Below, one piece after another: positions 33,001 to 41,359 of a stretch of DNA of 64,000 bases. The DNA lies in NCBI GenBank assembly GCA_964344565.1, contig CAYFNT010000002.1:221653-285652 (forward strand). Reading direction: 5' to 3'. The notes under the pieces are model-generated. The model was not told where the DNA came from. It saw only the letters and a program-made list of their open reading frames with translations, and searched no databases. The first letter of the stretch is position 1, and each line of letters starts with the position of its first letter. This DNA comes from JACNKJ01 sp964344565. GTDB lineage: Bacteria > Krumholzibacteriota > Krumholzibacteriia > JACNKJ01. The position numbers were made by a program, and so were the translations under genes.

Positions 33001-33579
33001 CTACAGCCCCAGCATTCCCTCTTTGAGGTCGTCGGAAATGGGATCGTCGCCGAACCAGGTGGCCCAGAGCGCGGCGATGACCTCGGCGTCTTCGAGTCCC
33101 CCGAGAGTCTCGCCCGCCTGTCTGGCCAGAAGGCCGGCGCCGGGCATGTAGCTGAGCACGATGGATTCGCCCTTCTTCACCTCGGCGGTGAAGAGTCCGC
33201 AGAAGGCCTCCACCGCTTCGTCGTGGCCATCGAGGGATTTGCGGATGCCGTCACGGAAGGCGCCGGCGATCTTGTCGCCACCCACGTCCCGCAGGAAATG
33301 CATGTCTATGCACTTGGCGAAATCGCCGCCGATGGCCGCCGCGGCGGGGTCGTCCCCCATGTCGGCGCCTTCGGCCACGTAGAAGCATCCCGCGTAGACC
33401 TTGAAGATGGCCTTCTTGCGCAGGCCCGTACCCAGGGCCTTGAGCTCGATCTCGCCGCCGGAACCGGCCAGGGCGATGGTCGCGGGGAATTCGGTCTTGG
33501 AGCTCTTCTCGATCACCGTATCGGTCCATGCCGCCGGAGCGAGCAGGAAAATCGCCATAACTAACACGAGGATACGCAT
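33001..33579 (-). CDS. secreted chalcone-isomerase-like protein
   Basis: The protein is 192 residues with a signal peptide ending A-A-W-T. The mature part matches the bacterial chalcone-isomerase-like family: A-L-G-T-G-L-R-K-K-A-I-F-K-V-Y-A-G-C-F-Y-V, M-H-F-L-R-D-V, and Y-M-P-G-A-G-L. Bacterial members are periplasmic, lack flavonoid context, and probably bind fatty acids or lipids. It is first in the leftward operon with the pyruvyl and glycosyl transferases and has a promoter at 33613-33641. Confidence 0.82.
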   Translation of the reverse strand: MRILVLVMAIFLLAPAAWTDTVIEKSSKTEFPATIALAGSGGEIELKALGTGLRKKAIFKVYAGCFYVAEGADMGDDPAAAAIGGDFAKCIDMHFLRDVGGDKIAGAFRDGIRKSLDGHDEAVEAFCGLFTAEVKKGESIVLSYMPGAGLLARQAGETLGGLEDAEVIAALWATWFGDDPISDDLKEGMLGL

Positions 33580-33612
33580 CTTCCACCTCTCAGGAGCTTG
33601 GGGAACCCGGAG

Positions 33613-33641
33613 AGCCTAAAGGGGTGCAGGCTCGGGCGCAA
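33613..33641 (-). promoter_or_regulatory. sigma70-type promoter of the leftward operon
   Basis: On the minus strand, TTGCGC (33641-33636), 17 bases and TAGGCT (33618-33613). It is back to back with the rightward -10 box at 33675. Confidence 0.5.
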
Positions 33642-33674
33642 CGCCATTCTTGCGCCATACTCCCCTGGCCGGGT

Positions 33675-33680
33675 TATAAT
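33675..33680 (+). promoter_or_regulatory. -10 box TATAAT, probably leaderless
   Basis: A perfect TATAAT lies nine bases before ATG 33690. A TTGCGC at 33650-33655 could be the -35 element with a long 19-base spacer. Confidence 0.6.
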
Positions 33681-33689
33681 TCCAAAGCC

Positions 33690-34556
33690 ATGGAAAACAA
33701 CAAGAACTGGCGCAGCGAGGAATTCACCGACGAGGAGGAATACTTCACGGACTCCCCGGCGAAGGACGGCGCGGCCCTCTTCGTGGGCACCAGCGGCTGG
33801 TCCTACAAGGACTGGGAGGGCAACTTCTATCCCGCCGGCATCAAGCAGGCGGGATACCTCGAGAGCTACTGCCGCGTCTTCCGCGTGGTCGAGATCGACT
33901 CGACCTTCTACGCGGTGCCCCGGCAGACCGCGGTGGACGCCTGGGTTCGACGCAGCCCCGACGACTTTCGCTTCTGCGCCAAGTTTCCCCGCGAGATCAC
34001 CCATGACCGGAGCCTGCTCGGCTGCGGCGACCTCACCCGCGTCTTCCTGGACCGCATGAGCGCGCTCGGCGACAAGCTGGGCCCCTTCCTCATCCAGTTT
34101 CCCGCCACCTTCACCGCGGCGGAGAACTTTCCCATTCTCGAGGCCTACCTGGGCACCCTGCCCGAGGATCACCGCTACGCGGTGGAATTGCGCAGCCGGG
34201 ACTGGCGCGACCGGGAGACCCTCGAACTGCTCTCGGCGCACAATGTGTCCTGGACCATCGGAGTGGGCGCCTCGGGCGAGGACTACCGTCCGGTGACCGC
34301 CGACTTCTCCTACGTTCGCTGGCTCGGCAGCCGCGAGATCAACCAGTTCTCGGAAGTGCTCGTGGATCGCGAAAAGGAGATTCGCGATTGGGCCGACTGG
34401 ATCGTGGAGCGCGCCGCCGAACTGCGCGAGGTCTACGGCTTCTTCAACAACCACTACTCGGGACATGCTCCCAGCAATGCCCGCGAGCTTCTCGAACGCC
34501 TGGGCGAGGAGCCGCCGCCGGATCCCGGTCGCCAGCAGGGCAGCCTGTTCGACTGA
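33690..34556 (+). CDS. DUF72 (YecE-like) protein
   Basis: The protein is 288 residues with a TIM-barrel DUF72 signature: V-G-T-S-G-W-S-Y-K-D-W, E-I-D-S-T-F-Y, F-R-F-C-A-K-F-P-R-E-I-T-H, A-V-E-L-R-S-R-D-W, and the C-terminal F-F-N-N-H-Y-S-G-H-A-P. The biochemical role of the family is not settled. An earlier start at 33624 would overlap the TATAAT box, so 33690 is preferred. The acidic N-terminal 30 residues are an extension over the core family. Confidence 0.85.
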   Translation: MENNKNWRSEEFTDEEEYFTDSPAKDGAALFVGTSGWSYKDWEGNFYPAGIKQAGYLESYCRVFRVVEIDSTFYAVPRQTAVDAWVRRSPDDFRFCAKFPREITHDRSLLGCGDLTRVFLDRMSALGDKLGPFLIQFPATFTAAENFPILEAYLGTLPEDHRYAVELRSRDWRDRETLELLSAHNVSWTIGVGASGEDYRPVTADFSYVRWLGSREINQFSEVLVDREKEIRDWADWIVERAAELREVYGFFNNHYSGHAPSNARELLERLGEEPPPDPGRQQGSLFD

Positions 34557-34583
34557 GAAAATCGCCCGGCGGGTGGCCGGGCG
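34557..34583 (-). terminator. likely terminator of the leftward SSW-motif gene
   Basis: CGCCCGGC and GCCGGGCG pair around GGGTG. On the minus strand the hairpin is followed by ATTTTCTC. It lies between convergent stop codons. Confidence 0.6.
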
Positions 34584-34605
34584 GAGCTTGCCGTATCGAT
34601 CGCTT

Positions 34606-35391
34606 CTAGTAGAGCGTCTTCAATCTTCCCCAACTCGATTCCTCGACGGACACCGGCACCGCGGCGAACACAAGACCGATGACGGTGTTGAAGCCGATGG
34701 ATCCCACGAGGGTGAGTTCGCCCGTGGCCGGATCGATGATGACGAGGTCCGAGGGGCCGCCCGCGCCCGTCGGGACGGTCGCCCCGAAAAGGGTGCCGTC
34801 GAGGGAGCAGTCCAGGCCGGTCACCCGTGTGCCGAGGGTGGTCAGGTAGCTGGCCTCGCCCGTTTCTGGATCGATGTCGAGGAGTACGCGTTCATCCGGG
34901 CTGCCGCCCAGGGTGGTACCGACGAGCTGGCCCGACGGCATGACCGCGAGCCCGTCCACGTCGATCCAGCCGCCGCCGAAGTGGCCGATGAGGGTGGCCG
35001 CCCCCGTGTTCGGGTCGATGGATACGAGACGATCAGAGTAGGCGAGGCAGCCAGGATCCGCCGCCGCCAGAAGGACGTCGTTCCTCCAGGCCAGAGCCTC
35101 GATCGAACAGATGGAATCCGCGTCGCCGACCTCGAAGTGGTCGCCGGTGTCGATGTCGAATTGGATTAGCGCATTGCGGCTCAGAATGCCCAAGAGAATT
35201 CCCTCGCCGGCCTCCATCGCGTCGCCGTGCCCGTAGGGAACCGAGCCGTAGTGGCTGCCGATTCCCGTATAGCGATCAATGGTCAGGATCTCGCCTTCCT
35301 GGGTCAGTCCAAAAAGCAATTCGAGTGAAAGGGCCGATCCGGCCATGACGATCAATGCCGCGAGTGACAGCCTCAAGACCCATATCTTCAT
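34606..35391 (-). CDS. secreted beta-propeller-like protein with C-terminal SSW motif
   Basis: The protein is 261 residues. ATG 35391, one of a pair of ATGs, has GGAGGT at six bases. It has a signal peptide, then repeats of the kind I-D-P-N-T-G-A-A-T-L-I-G, I-D-P-E-T-G-E-A-S-Y-L and I-D-P-A-T-G-E-L-T-L-V-G. These are blades of a DUF4394/PQQ-like propeller. The chain ends V-E-E-S-S-W-G-R-L-K-T-L-Y. It is probably exported and possibly surface-attached. The ligand is unknown. Confidence 0.8.
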   Translation of the reverse strand: MKIWVLRLSLAALIVMAGSALSLELLFGLTQEGEILTIDRYTGIGSHYGSVPYGHGDAMEAGEGILLGILSRNALIQFDIDTGDHFEVGDADSICSIEALAWRNDVLLAAADPGCLAYSDRLVSIDPNTGAATLIGHFGGGWIDVDGLAVMPSGQLVGTTLGGSPDERVLLDIDPETGEASYLTTLGTRVTGLDCSLDGTLFGATVPTGAGGPSDLVIIDPATGELTLVGSIGFNTVIGLVFAAVPVSVEESSWGRLKTLY

Positions 35392-35455
35392 CATGATACC
35401 TCCCCCAATAGAATCCCCGAAATCAGTCTCTTCAATAATTGTATTCGATCTACGG

Positions 35456-35488
35456 GCAAAAAACAACGCCCGACCAAGGGCCGGGCGC
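35456..35488 (-). terminator. rho-independent terminator
   Basis: CGCCCG and CGGGCG pair with a nine-base loop. On the minus strand it is followed by TTGTTTTTTG. It ends the transcript of the gene at 35514-36338. Confidence 0.8.
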
Positions 35489-35513
35489 TGCGTCAGGGAT
35501 CGGATACTAACGA

Positions 35514-36338
35514 CTAATACAGAGACTTCAGAGCTCCCCAGCTGGTCTCGCCCACGGCCGTGGAGCCGCGATGGGCGGTGAGCTGGACGAGGTAGCTGCC
35601 GTTGGCGGTGGCGTCGGCGCCCGGAATCGGCCCGCCGAAGTCGATGATGGTCTCATCCACCATGACCAGGGGTCCCAGGTCCACCGCGCGGAGCCAACTG
35701 GCGTCCATACCGTCGACGTAGGCTTCCAGGAAGTCCGCGAGGGTATTCGGAATGCCGGTACCCGTGCTGGCGAGCCAGGAGATGGAGCGGTACATGCAGC
35801 CGTCGGCGACGTAACCTTCGCCGTCTTCGCCGATGTCGATCATGAAGTCGTCGCCGCCGCCGTCGTAGTCATAGCTCCAGAGGCCCACGATCGCGTCGGC
35901 GTTGGGCGGCCAGATCTCCGGAGGCGTGGCGTACTCGCCCAGGTAGAGTCCGTAGGGATCCATCCACACGAATCCCAGGTCGGCCCAACTGGCCATGTAG
36001 GCCAGATCATCGAACATCCAGAAAGCGACGCCGTTGGCGTTGATGGTCAGCCCGATGGGAACCTGGCCCAGGAGCATGCCTGTGCCGTTGAAATCGATGA
36101 AGGCGTACCAGTCGAAGATGCCCTCGACGGGATCCGGGTAGTTCAGATTGAGGAAGAAGTCGGCACCACCGCAAAGGAAGTTGCCGTAGCCGGTCCAATC
36201 CGGACAGATGCCGTTGACGTCGGCGTCGTACTCGCCGATGAAGGTGCCCTCGAGTGTCGAGATATAGGTTTCATCCGCGGTCGCTGAGAGGGTCAGTGCA
36301 AAAACAACTATAAGGAGCGCAATTCTAACAAATTTCAT
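35514..36338 (-). CDS. secreted protein with C-terminal SSW motif
   Basis: The protein is 274 residues, starting at ATG 36338 after GAGGTGGG. It has a signal peptide ending S-A-T-A-D. The body is acidic and aromatic-rich (W-T-G-Y-G-N-F-L-C-G-G, D-Y-D-G-G-G-D-D-F), with no known family. The end is V-G-E-T-S-W-G-A-L-K-S-L-Y, the divergent member of the tail family with Thr for the first Ser. The longer frame from 36500 overlaps the gcdH promoter and is not supported. Confidence 0.75.
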   Translation of the reverse strand: MKFVRIALLIVVFALTLSATADETYISTLEGTFIGEYDADVNGICPDWTGYGNFLCGGADFFLNLNYPDPVEGIFDWYAFIDFNGTGMLLGQVPIGLTINANGVAFWMFDDLAYMASWADLGFVWMDPYGLYLGEYATPPEIWPPNADAIVGLWSYDYDGGGDDFMIDIGEDGEGYVADGCMYRSISWLASTGTGIPNTLADFLEAYVDGMDASWLRAVDLGPLVMVDETIIDFGGPIPGADATANGSYLVQLTAHRGSTAVGETSWGALKSLY

Positions 36339-36498
36339 CATTCCCACCTCTCCAGTTGTGATGTTGAGACTCACTCGTGCCTGATCTGCATCCGTAAAAA
36401 AGTCTATCCATAGGGAAGGCCGGCGGCAAGCAAAGATCCGAGCTTTCTCGTGGGCGGAAAGAGTGCCATTCAGTATCTTGTGCTTCAGGAGGACCGCC

Positions 36499-37662
36499 AT
36501 GACCGATTTCTACAATATGGACGCACTGCTCAGCGACGAGGAAAGACTCATCCGCGCCACCGTGCGCGACTTCGTGGAGAAGGAAGCCCTTCCGCTTCTG
36601 CCGAAGGCCTGGGAAGAGGGACGCTTCCCCCTCGAACTGCTTCCCTCCATGGGCCGCCTGGGACTCTTCGGCCCCACCCTCGAGGGTTACGGTCTGCCCG
36701 GCCTCGGCAACCTGGCCTACGGGCTCATGGTGCAGGAACTCGAGCGCGGCGACAGCGGCCTGCGCAGCTTCGCCTCGGTGCAGGGCGGTCTGGTGATGTA
36801 TCCCATCCATCGCTACGGCAGCGAGGAGCAGAAAGAGAAGTGGCTGCCCCTGCTCGCCGCGGGCGAGAAGATCGGATGCTTCGGTCTGACTGAACCCGAC
36901 TACGGCTCGGATCCCGGCGGCATGGCCACCCGCGCCGTCCGCGAGGGCGAGGACTGGATTCTCCACGGCTCCAAGATGTGGATCACCAACGGCACCCTGG
37001 CCGACCTCTCGCTCATCTGGGCCCGTTCGGACGAGGGAGTGCTCGGTTTCCTGGTGGAGAAAGGCACGCCGGGCTTGGAGACCCGGGCCATGGAAGGCAA
37101 GATGAGCCTGCGCGCCAGCGATACGGCGGAGATCTCCCTGGACGAGGTGCGCGTGCCCGACAGCGCACGCCTGCCCGGCGCCAAGGGACTCGGCGCGCCG
37201 CTCTCCTGTTTGAATCAGGCCCGCTACTCCATCGCCTGGGGCACCCTGGGCGCGGCCCTGGCCTGCTTCGAGGAGGCGGCGGCCTATGCCGGCGAACGGG
37301 TGCAGTTCGACAGGCCCATCGCCGGCTTCCAGCTCATCCAGGCCAAGCTCGCCGAGATGCTCTCGCGCATCACCCAGCACCAGTGGATTCTCTGGCGCCT
37401 GTCCCAGCTCAAGGACGCGGGCGAGGTGACGCCGGCGCAGATCTCCCTGGGCAAGCGCAACGGCTGCGAGATCGCCCTGGACATCGCCCGCGACGCCCGG
37501 CAGATCCTCGGGGCCAACGGCATCAGCCTCGAGTACCAGTCGGGACGCCACCTCTGCAACCTGGAGGCGGTGATCACCTACGAGGGCACCCACGAGATCC
37601 ACTCGCTCATCTTGGGAAAGGAGATAACAGGGATCTCGGCTTTTGGTGGTCGTGAGACCTGA
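36499..37662 (+). CDS. gcdH: acyl-CoA dehydrogenase, glutaryl-CoA dehydrogenase type
   Basis: The protein is 387 residues. ATG 36499 has AGGAGG at six bases. S-V-Q-G-G-L-V-M-Y-P-I, C-F-G-L-T-E-P-D-Y-G-S-D-P-G-G-M, and the catalytic region Y-E-G-T-H-E with Glu362 are characteristic of GcdH. GcdH oxidises and decarboxylates glutaryl-CoA to crotonyl-CoA with FAD, in lysine, tryptophan or benzoate breakdown. It stands alone, and no electron-transfer flavoprotein gene is nearby. A different short-chain substrate is possible. Confidence 0.88.
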   Translation: MTDFYNMDALLSDEERLIRATVRDFVEKEALPLLPKAWEEGRFPLELLPSMGRLGLFGPTLEGYGLPGLGNLAYGLMVQELERGDSGLRSFASVQGGLVMYPIHRYGSEEQKEKWLPLLAAGEKIGCFGLTEPDYGSDPGGMATRAVREGEDWILHGSKMWITNGTLADLSLIWARSDEGVLGFLVEKGTPGLETRAMEGKMSLRASDTAEISLDEVRVPDSARLPGAKGLGAPLSCLNQARYSIAWGTLGAALACFEEAAAYAGERVQFDRPIAGFQLIQAKLAEMLSRITQHQWILWRLSQLKDAGEVTPAQISLGKRNGCEIALDIARDARQILGANGISLEYQSGRHLCNLEAVITYEGTHEIHSLILGKEITGISAFGGRET

Positions 37663-38022
37663 TCAGAAGGTGGGAATGCCGAGATCCTCGGCGGCTCGAG
37701 CGAGAGGCTCGTTCAAGGTCCAGAAACGAAGGCCCGAGAGGAGTAGCGAAGCGATCAGGTGAAGGTCTATCCACCCCAGGCCCCGACCCCAAAGCTTCTG
37801 AGCGCTCAACAGGTACAGCACTTCGTCGTCGCTTGCCGTCCTCACCGACGGCATGGATCGGAGCAGGCCGAGAACCTCATCACGACGGGACATGTTCCCA
37901 CATGCCAGTTCCCCGACCACCCAGGGGTGGCAGTACACCGATGCTTCTTCCAGGAGGACGACCAACTCGGGATTGCCGCGCCGGAAGTGATCCACCCAGA
38001 CGGAAGTGTCCACTAATATCAA
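37663..38022 (-). CDS. vapC: VapC-type PIN-domain toxin
   Basis: The protein is 119 residues and starts at TTG 38022 inside the antitoxin stop (TTGA overlap). The PIN acidic residues are visible in V-D-T-S-V-W-V-D-H-F, V-V-G-E-L-A, and G-W-I-D-L-H-L-I-A-S. VapC toxins are Mg-dependent RNases that cut tRNA or rRNA. The stop abuts the stop of the convergent gcdH gene. Confidence 0.88.
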   Translation of the reverse strand: MILVDTSVWVDHFRRGNPELVVLLEEASVYCHPWVVGELACGNMSRRDEVLGLLRSMPSVRTASDDEVLYLLSAQKLWGRGLGWIDLHLIASLLLSGLRFWTLNEPLARAAEDLGIPTF

Positions 38023-38225
38023 GAGCTTGGATCCTGTCGTCGGCGAGGAATCTCGTCCAGATCGGGCTGGCTCCCTCCAAGGGTCGCAAGCCGGAAAGAG
38101 CTTTCCCGCGAGATCAAAGCCTCCAGACCCAGCCTGACCAGCGCAGTCTTCTCCTTCACGCCTGTGAGTTCTCGAGCCCTTTGGAGAAGCTCGTCATTGA
38201 TGTTGAGTGTGGTTCTCATATGCAT
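38019..38225 (-). CDS. vapB: VapB-type antitoxin
   Basis: The protein is 68 residues. M-R-T-T-L-N-I-N-D-E-L-L-Q-R-A and T-A-L-V-R-L-G-L-E-A-L-I match the short VapB antitoxins of the DUF2191 type. The later S-S-F-R-L-A-T-L-G-G-S segment wraps the toxin. ATG 38225 is seven bases after GAGGG; ATG 38219 is the alternative. The 225 bases upstream are AT-richer and would carry the autoregulated promoter. Confidence 0.85.
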   Translation of the reverse strand: MHMRTTLNINDELLQRARELTGVKEKTALVRLGLEALISRESSFRLATLGGSQPDLDEIPRRRQDPSS

Positions 38226-38450
38226 GTGTATGCCCTCTTTGTGCAGATCTATCAAGCTCGATTGGGAACTGGCATTCTTTTGGCCACTGTATATTGTTTA
38301 AAATATGGCAGTTAGCCTTCCTTGCTGACAACTCGCTTGTCGCCTCCTTCGCGGGGGGTGGATGTGGATTCCCACGGCTCTCCATAGTTGCCAGAGTCCT
38401 TGGAATTCGATATGGTTTCAGAACAACGATATTTCTAATCGGAGGTCCCC

Positions 38451-39227
38451 ATGAAAGATTTGCGCTCGCTACTCTTATCGGCGGCCCTCATGGCGGTCGC
38501 GGTTCTTCCGGCCACTGGTCTGCAGTTCACCATGGAAAGCGGCGATGCGGCCATGGTCGATCACTGGCCCAGTGCGGACGGGCTCATCGGCACCCTCGAC
38601 GACCATGTGAGCAGCGATTGCTCACCACTCAACTGCAGCGGTCCCAATGTGAATGGAAGCTACTCCTACGGCGCCTTCGATTTCGGCGGCGGAGGCACCG
38701 ACACGGGCATGCCCACCGGCTTCCAGGCCATCACCTTCGTGGAGGGTACCGTGGGCATCGACATCACGGTGGCCAACAACGGCGGCGGTCCGCTCCTCAC
38801 CGCCATGGAAGTCACGGGCACCGAACCGTTCTTCAATCATGGCGCCTACTCCAGCAACTTCTCGTCAATCAACGGCGGTACCTATGACCCGGTAAGCAAG
38901 GCCATCACCATGAACGTGAACTTCCAGGCCGTACTAGGAGGACCGCCCGACACGGCCCTCAATTTCGAGATGACCGGCACGGCCTGGGTCATCTACGAAG
39001 CGGATTACGGCATCCTCACCCATGAGCCCTACCTGGACGAGGTCGTCATACCGCGGGCCATTGCCCGAGACGCTTCACGACTGGTGTTTGTACGCCTGAG
39101 CGGGGATATCCCCGCCGCGGAAGGCGGGAGTTGGCCGGAGATGCCCATGACGAGCGCCTTCCTGGCTTTCACCGATGCGACGGCCACCGAAGAATCCAGT
39201 TGGAGCGAAGTGAAGAGCGCCTACTAG
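38451..39227 (+). CDS. secreted protein with C-terminal SSW motif
   Basis: The protein is 258 residues. GGAGGT lies four bases before ATG 38451. It has a signal peptide ending P-A-T-G, a Gly/Asp-rich beta-type body (F-D-F-G-G-G-G-T-D-T-G) and the tail T-E-E-S-S-W-S-E-V-K-S-A-Y. The family is not recognised. It resembles PEP-CTERM-style exported proteins in composition but lacks a C-terminal membrane helix. Confidence 0.78.
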   Translation: MKDLRSLLLSAALMAVAVLPATGLQFTMESGDAAMVDHWPSADGLIGTLDDHVSSDCSPLNCSGPNVNGSYSYGAFDFGGGGTDTGMPTGFQAITFVEGTVGIDITVANNGGGPLLTAMEVTGTEPFFNHGAYSSNFSSINGGTYDPVSKAITMNVNFQAVLGGPPDTALNFEMTGTAWVIYEADYGILTHEPYLDEVVIPRAIARDASRLVFVRLSGDIPAAEGGSWPEMPMTSAFLAFTDATATEESSWSEVKSAY

Positions 39228-39311
39228 GAAAGACTAGTGCTGGAAGGAAACGCGCCGACCTGCTACCCGTAGTGGGTCGGTTCCCATTCATAGCCAGCAC
39301 AAGGAGCGGCC

Positions 39312-40082
39312 ATGGCTCACGAAATCGACTACAAGATCCACGGCGACGACATGCAGGCCGTGCAGATCACACTGGACCCCGGCGAAGCGGTGCATGCCGA
39401 AGCCGGCGCCATGCTCTTCATCGAAGACGACATCGAGATGGACACGTCCACCCAGGGCGGGCTCATGAAGGGCCTCAAGCGCGCCATCGTCGGGGAGAGC
39501 TTCTTCATCACGACCTTCGAGAACCGGGGAAGGCGGCAGCGCGACGTCACCTTCGCCGCTCCCTATCCCGGCAAGATCATTCCCATGGATCTCGGCGCCA
39601 CCGGCACCTGGCTCTGCCAGAAGGACGCCTATCTCTGCAGTGCCTACGGCATCGACATCAGCATCGCCTTCTCCAAGAAGCTCGGCGCGGGGCTCTTCGG
39701 CGGCGAGGGGTTCATACTGCAGAAGCTATCGGGCGACGGTCTCGCCTTCGCCCATGCCGGCGGCACGATTCTCGAGCGCGAACTCGCGGCCGGCGAAACC
39801 CTGCGCGTGGACACGGGCTGCCTGGTGGCCTTCCAGGAGCACGTGGACTACGACATCCAGTTCATCGGGGGGTTCAAGAACGTACTCTTCGGCGGCGAAG
39901 GTCTCTTCTTCGCGACCCTGCGCGGACCGGGGAAGATCTTTCTGCAGACCCTTCCCTTCAGCCGCCTCGCCGATCGCGTGGTGGCGGCCAGCGGCATTCG
40001 ACGCGGCGGCACGCAGGGAGAACGCAAGGGCGTGGCCGGATTCGGCGGCGACATTCTCAAAGGATTCCTCAGCGGCGACTGA
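39312..40082 (+). CDS. AIM24 / TIGR00266-family protein
   Basis: The protein is 256 residues. AAGGAG precedes ATG 39312. Family pattern: E-A-G-A-M-L-F-I-E, G-E-S-F-F-I-T-T-F, P-G-K-I-I-P-M-D-L, and G-G-E-G-L-F-F-A-T-L-R-G-P-G-K-I-F-L-Q-T-L. These are beta-prism proteins of unknown biochemical role; eukaryotic AIM24 affects mitochondrial inner-membrane organisation. It is followed after 19 bases by the selenoprotein gene and may be co-transcribed with it. Confidence 0.85.
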   Translation: MAHEIDYKIHGDDMQAVQITLDPGEAVHAEAGAMLFIEDDIEMDTSTQGGLMKGLKRAIVGESFFITTFENRGRRQRDVTFAAPYPGKIIPMDLGATGTWLCQKDAYLCSAYGIDISIAFSKKLGAGLFGGEGFILQKLSGDGLAFAHAGGTILERELAAGETLRVDTGCLVAFQEHVDYDIQFIGGFKNVLFGGEGLFFATLRGPGKIFLQTLPFSRLADRVVAASGIRRGGTQGERKGVAGFGGDILKGFLSGD

Positions 40083-40101
40083 GGCGACGAAAGGCAGAAC
40101 C

Positions 40102-41337
40102 ATGCGCGCATGGATGGCGGTAGCACTCGTGGCGGTCCTGTTCACGGCGGGCTGCGGCGGGAAGGACGAGGCGAGTCCGGCGAGCGAAACCCTCGAAGGA
40201 ATCAAGGCGCAGGAAGATCCCATTCTTCGGATGGCGGCCATGCAGACCTGGCTGGCGGACTATCCCCGCGCCAGCGAGAGCGATCGCGCCGACGTCCTCG
40301 CGGAAATCTGGAACATCCACCGGAGCCGTCATGAAGAGGCGGCGGGGCTCGCCTGGGCGCGCTCCGAGCTGCAGGACGAGCCCAGCATGCTCGGCAAGGC
40401 GGTGCTCTACACCCTGCTCTTCGTGAACGCCGTGGATCACGACAGCAAGGACACGGCCGTGCAGATCGCGCGGGAAACATGGGATGCCGGCATCACCGAC
40501 GCCGAAACCCTCAACCGCATGGGATGGGCCCTGGTGGCCGACCCGGGTTGGGATCTCGATCTCGGCACGCGCCTGGCCGAGCGCGGCGTGGAGTTCGCCG
40601 AGCCGGGCAAGGACAAGGCCAGCATCATGGACACCGCCGGCTGGGGCTACTATCTGCAGGGCAAGAAGGATCCGGCGCTACGATTCCTGGAAGGCGCTCT
40701 GGCGGAACTGCCCGAACCCGATCGCGAGATCTCCGGCCACCTGGCCCAGCTCTACGAACGCATCGGCGAAGAGGTGAAGCTGCTCCAGCTCTGGACCCGC
40801 GTACTCCACGGCCAGATGGACTCGGAGCTGCAGGCCAAGGCCGAAGCGCTTCACGTCAAGCGCGGGGGCAACGTGGAGCTCTATCGCGAAAAGATCTGGG
40901 AAATGCGTCTGGAGAACGCCGACAGCGCTCCGGACTTCGAGCTCAGCGATCTCGACGGCGTGAAGCATCGGCTTTCGGATCATCGCGGCAAGGTGGTGAT
41001 GCTCAACTTCTGGCATCCCACCTGACGTTTTTGCCGTGTGGAGTTTTCACACATCAAGGACAAGCTGAATTTCCCCGAGAGCGATTTCGCGGTTCTCTCC
41101 GTTGAGACCACCCATCGCCCCGAGTACGCGCGCAAGATTCTCATCGAGGATCAGATCGGCTGGCCGAGCCTGGACGACGATCAGGAGATCGCCTCGAAGC
41201 TCTTCCAGGTGACGGCCGTGCCCACGAACATCTTCATCGATCGCGACGGTCGCATGGTCTTCCGCACCATGGGGTTCATGCCGGGGGACGAGCGGAACAT
41301 CGTCGAGATGATCGAGGCGCTGATCGCGCGGCCTTGA
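40102..41337 (+). CDS. selenoprotein: TlpA-like thioredoxin-fold lipoprotein with UxxC site
   Basis: Read through an in-frame TGA at 41023-41025, the gene encodes 411 residues with selenocysteine at 308. The N-terminus is a lipoprotein signal (L-F-T-A-G-C). Residues about 25-265 are helical and TPR-like. The C-terminal thioredoxin domain reads M-L-N-F-W-H-P-T-U-R-F-C-R, aligning with N-F-W-A-T-W-C-G-P-C of TlpA. U therefore replaces the attacking Cys and Cys311 is the resolving one. After the TGA the frame stays open and coherent to V-T-A-V-P-T-N-I-F-I-D-R-D-G and a normal stop at 41337. A SECIS-like hairpin follows the TGA. Without read-through the domain would lose its active site. It is probably a periplasm-facing, envelope-anchored oxidoreductase. 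Confidence 0.88.
41026..41052 (+). promoter_or_regulatory. bacterial SECIS-like element
   Basis: Seventeen bases after the TGA, GTGTGGA (41036-41042) pairs with TTCACAC (41046-41052) over seven bp including one G-U pair, leaving apical loop GTT. Bacterial SECIS hairpins sit directly downstream of the UGA with the loop roughly 16-37 bases away and a G at the first or second loop position. This one fits. Confidence 0.75.
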
Positions 41338-41359
41338 GCCGCGGGCCACGGGCCTCGGG

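Noticed and set aside
41038..41337. A separate 99-residue gene starting at GTG 41038
   Set aside because: It begins in the middle of a thioredoxin domain, has no ribosome site, and is in frame with the upstream gene across a single TGA. It is the second half of the selenoprotein.
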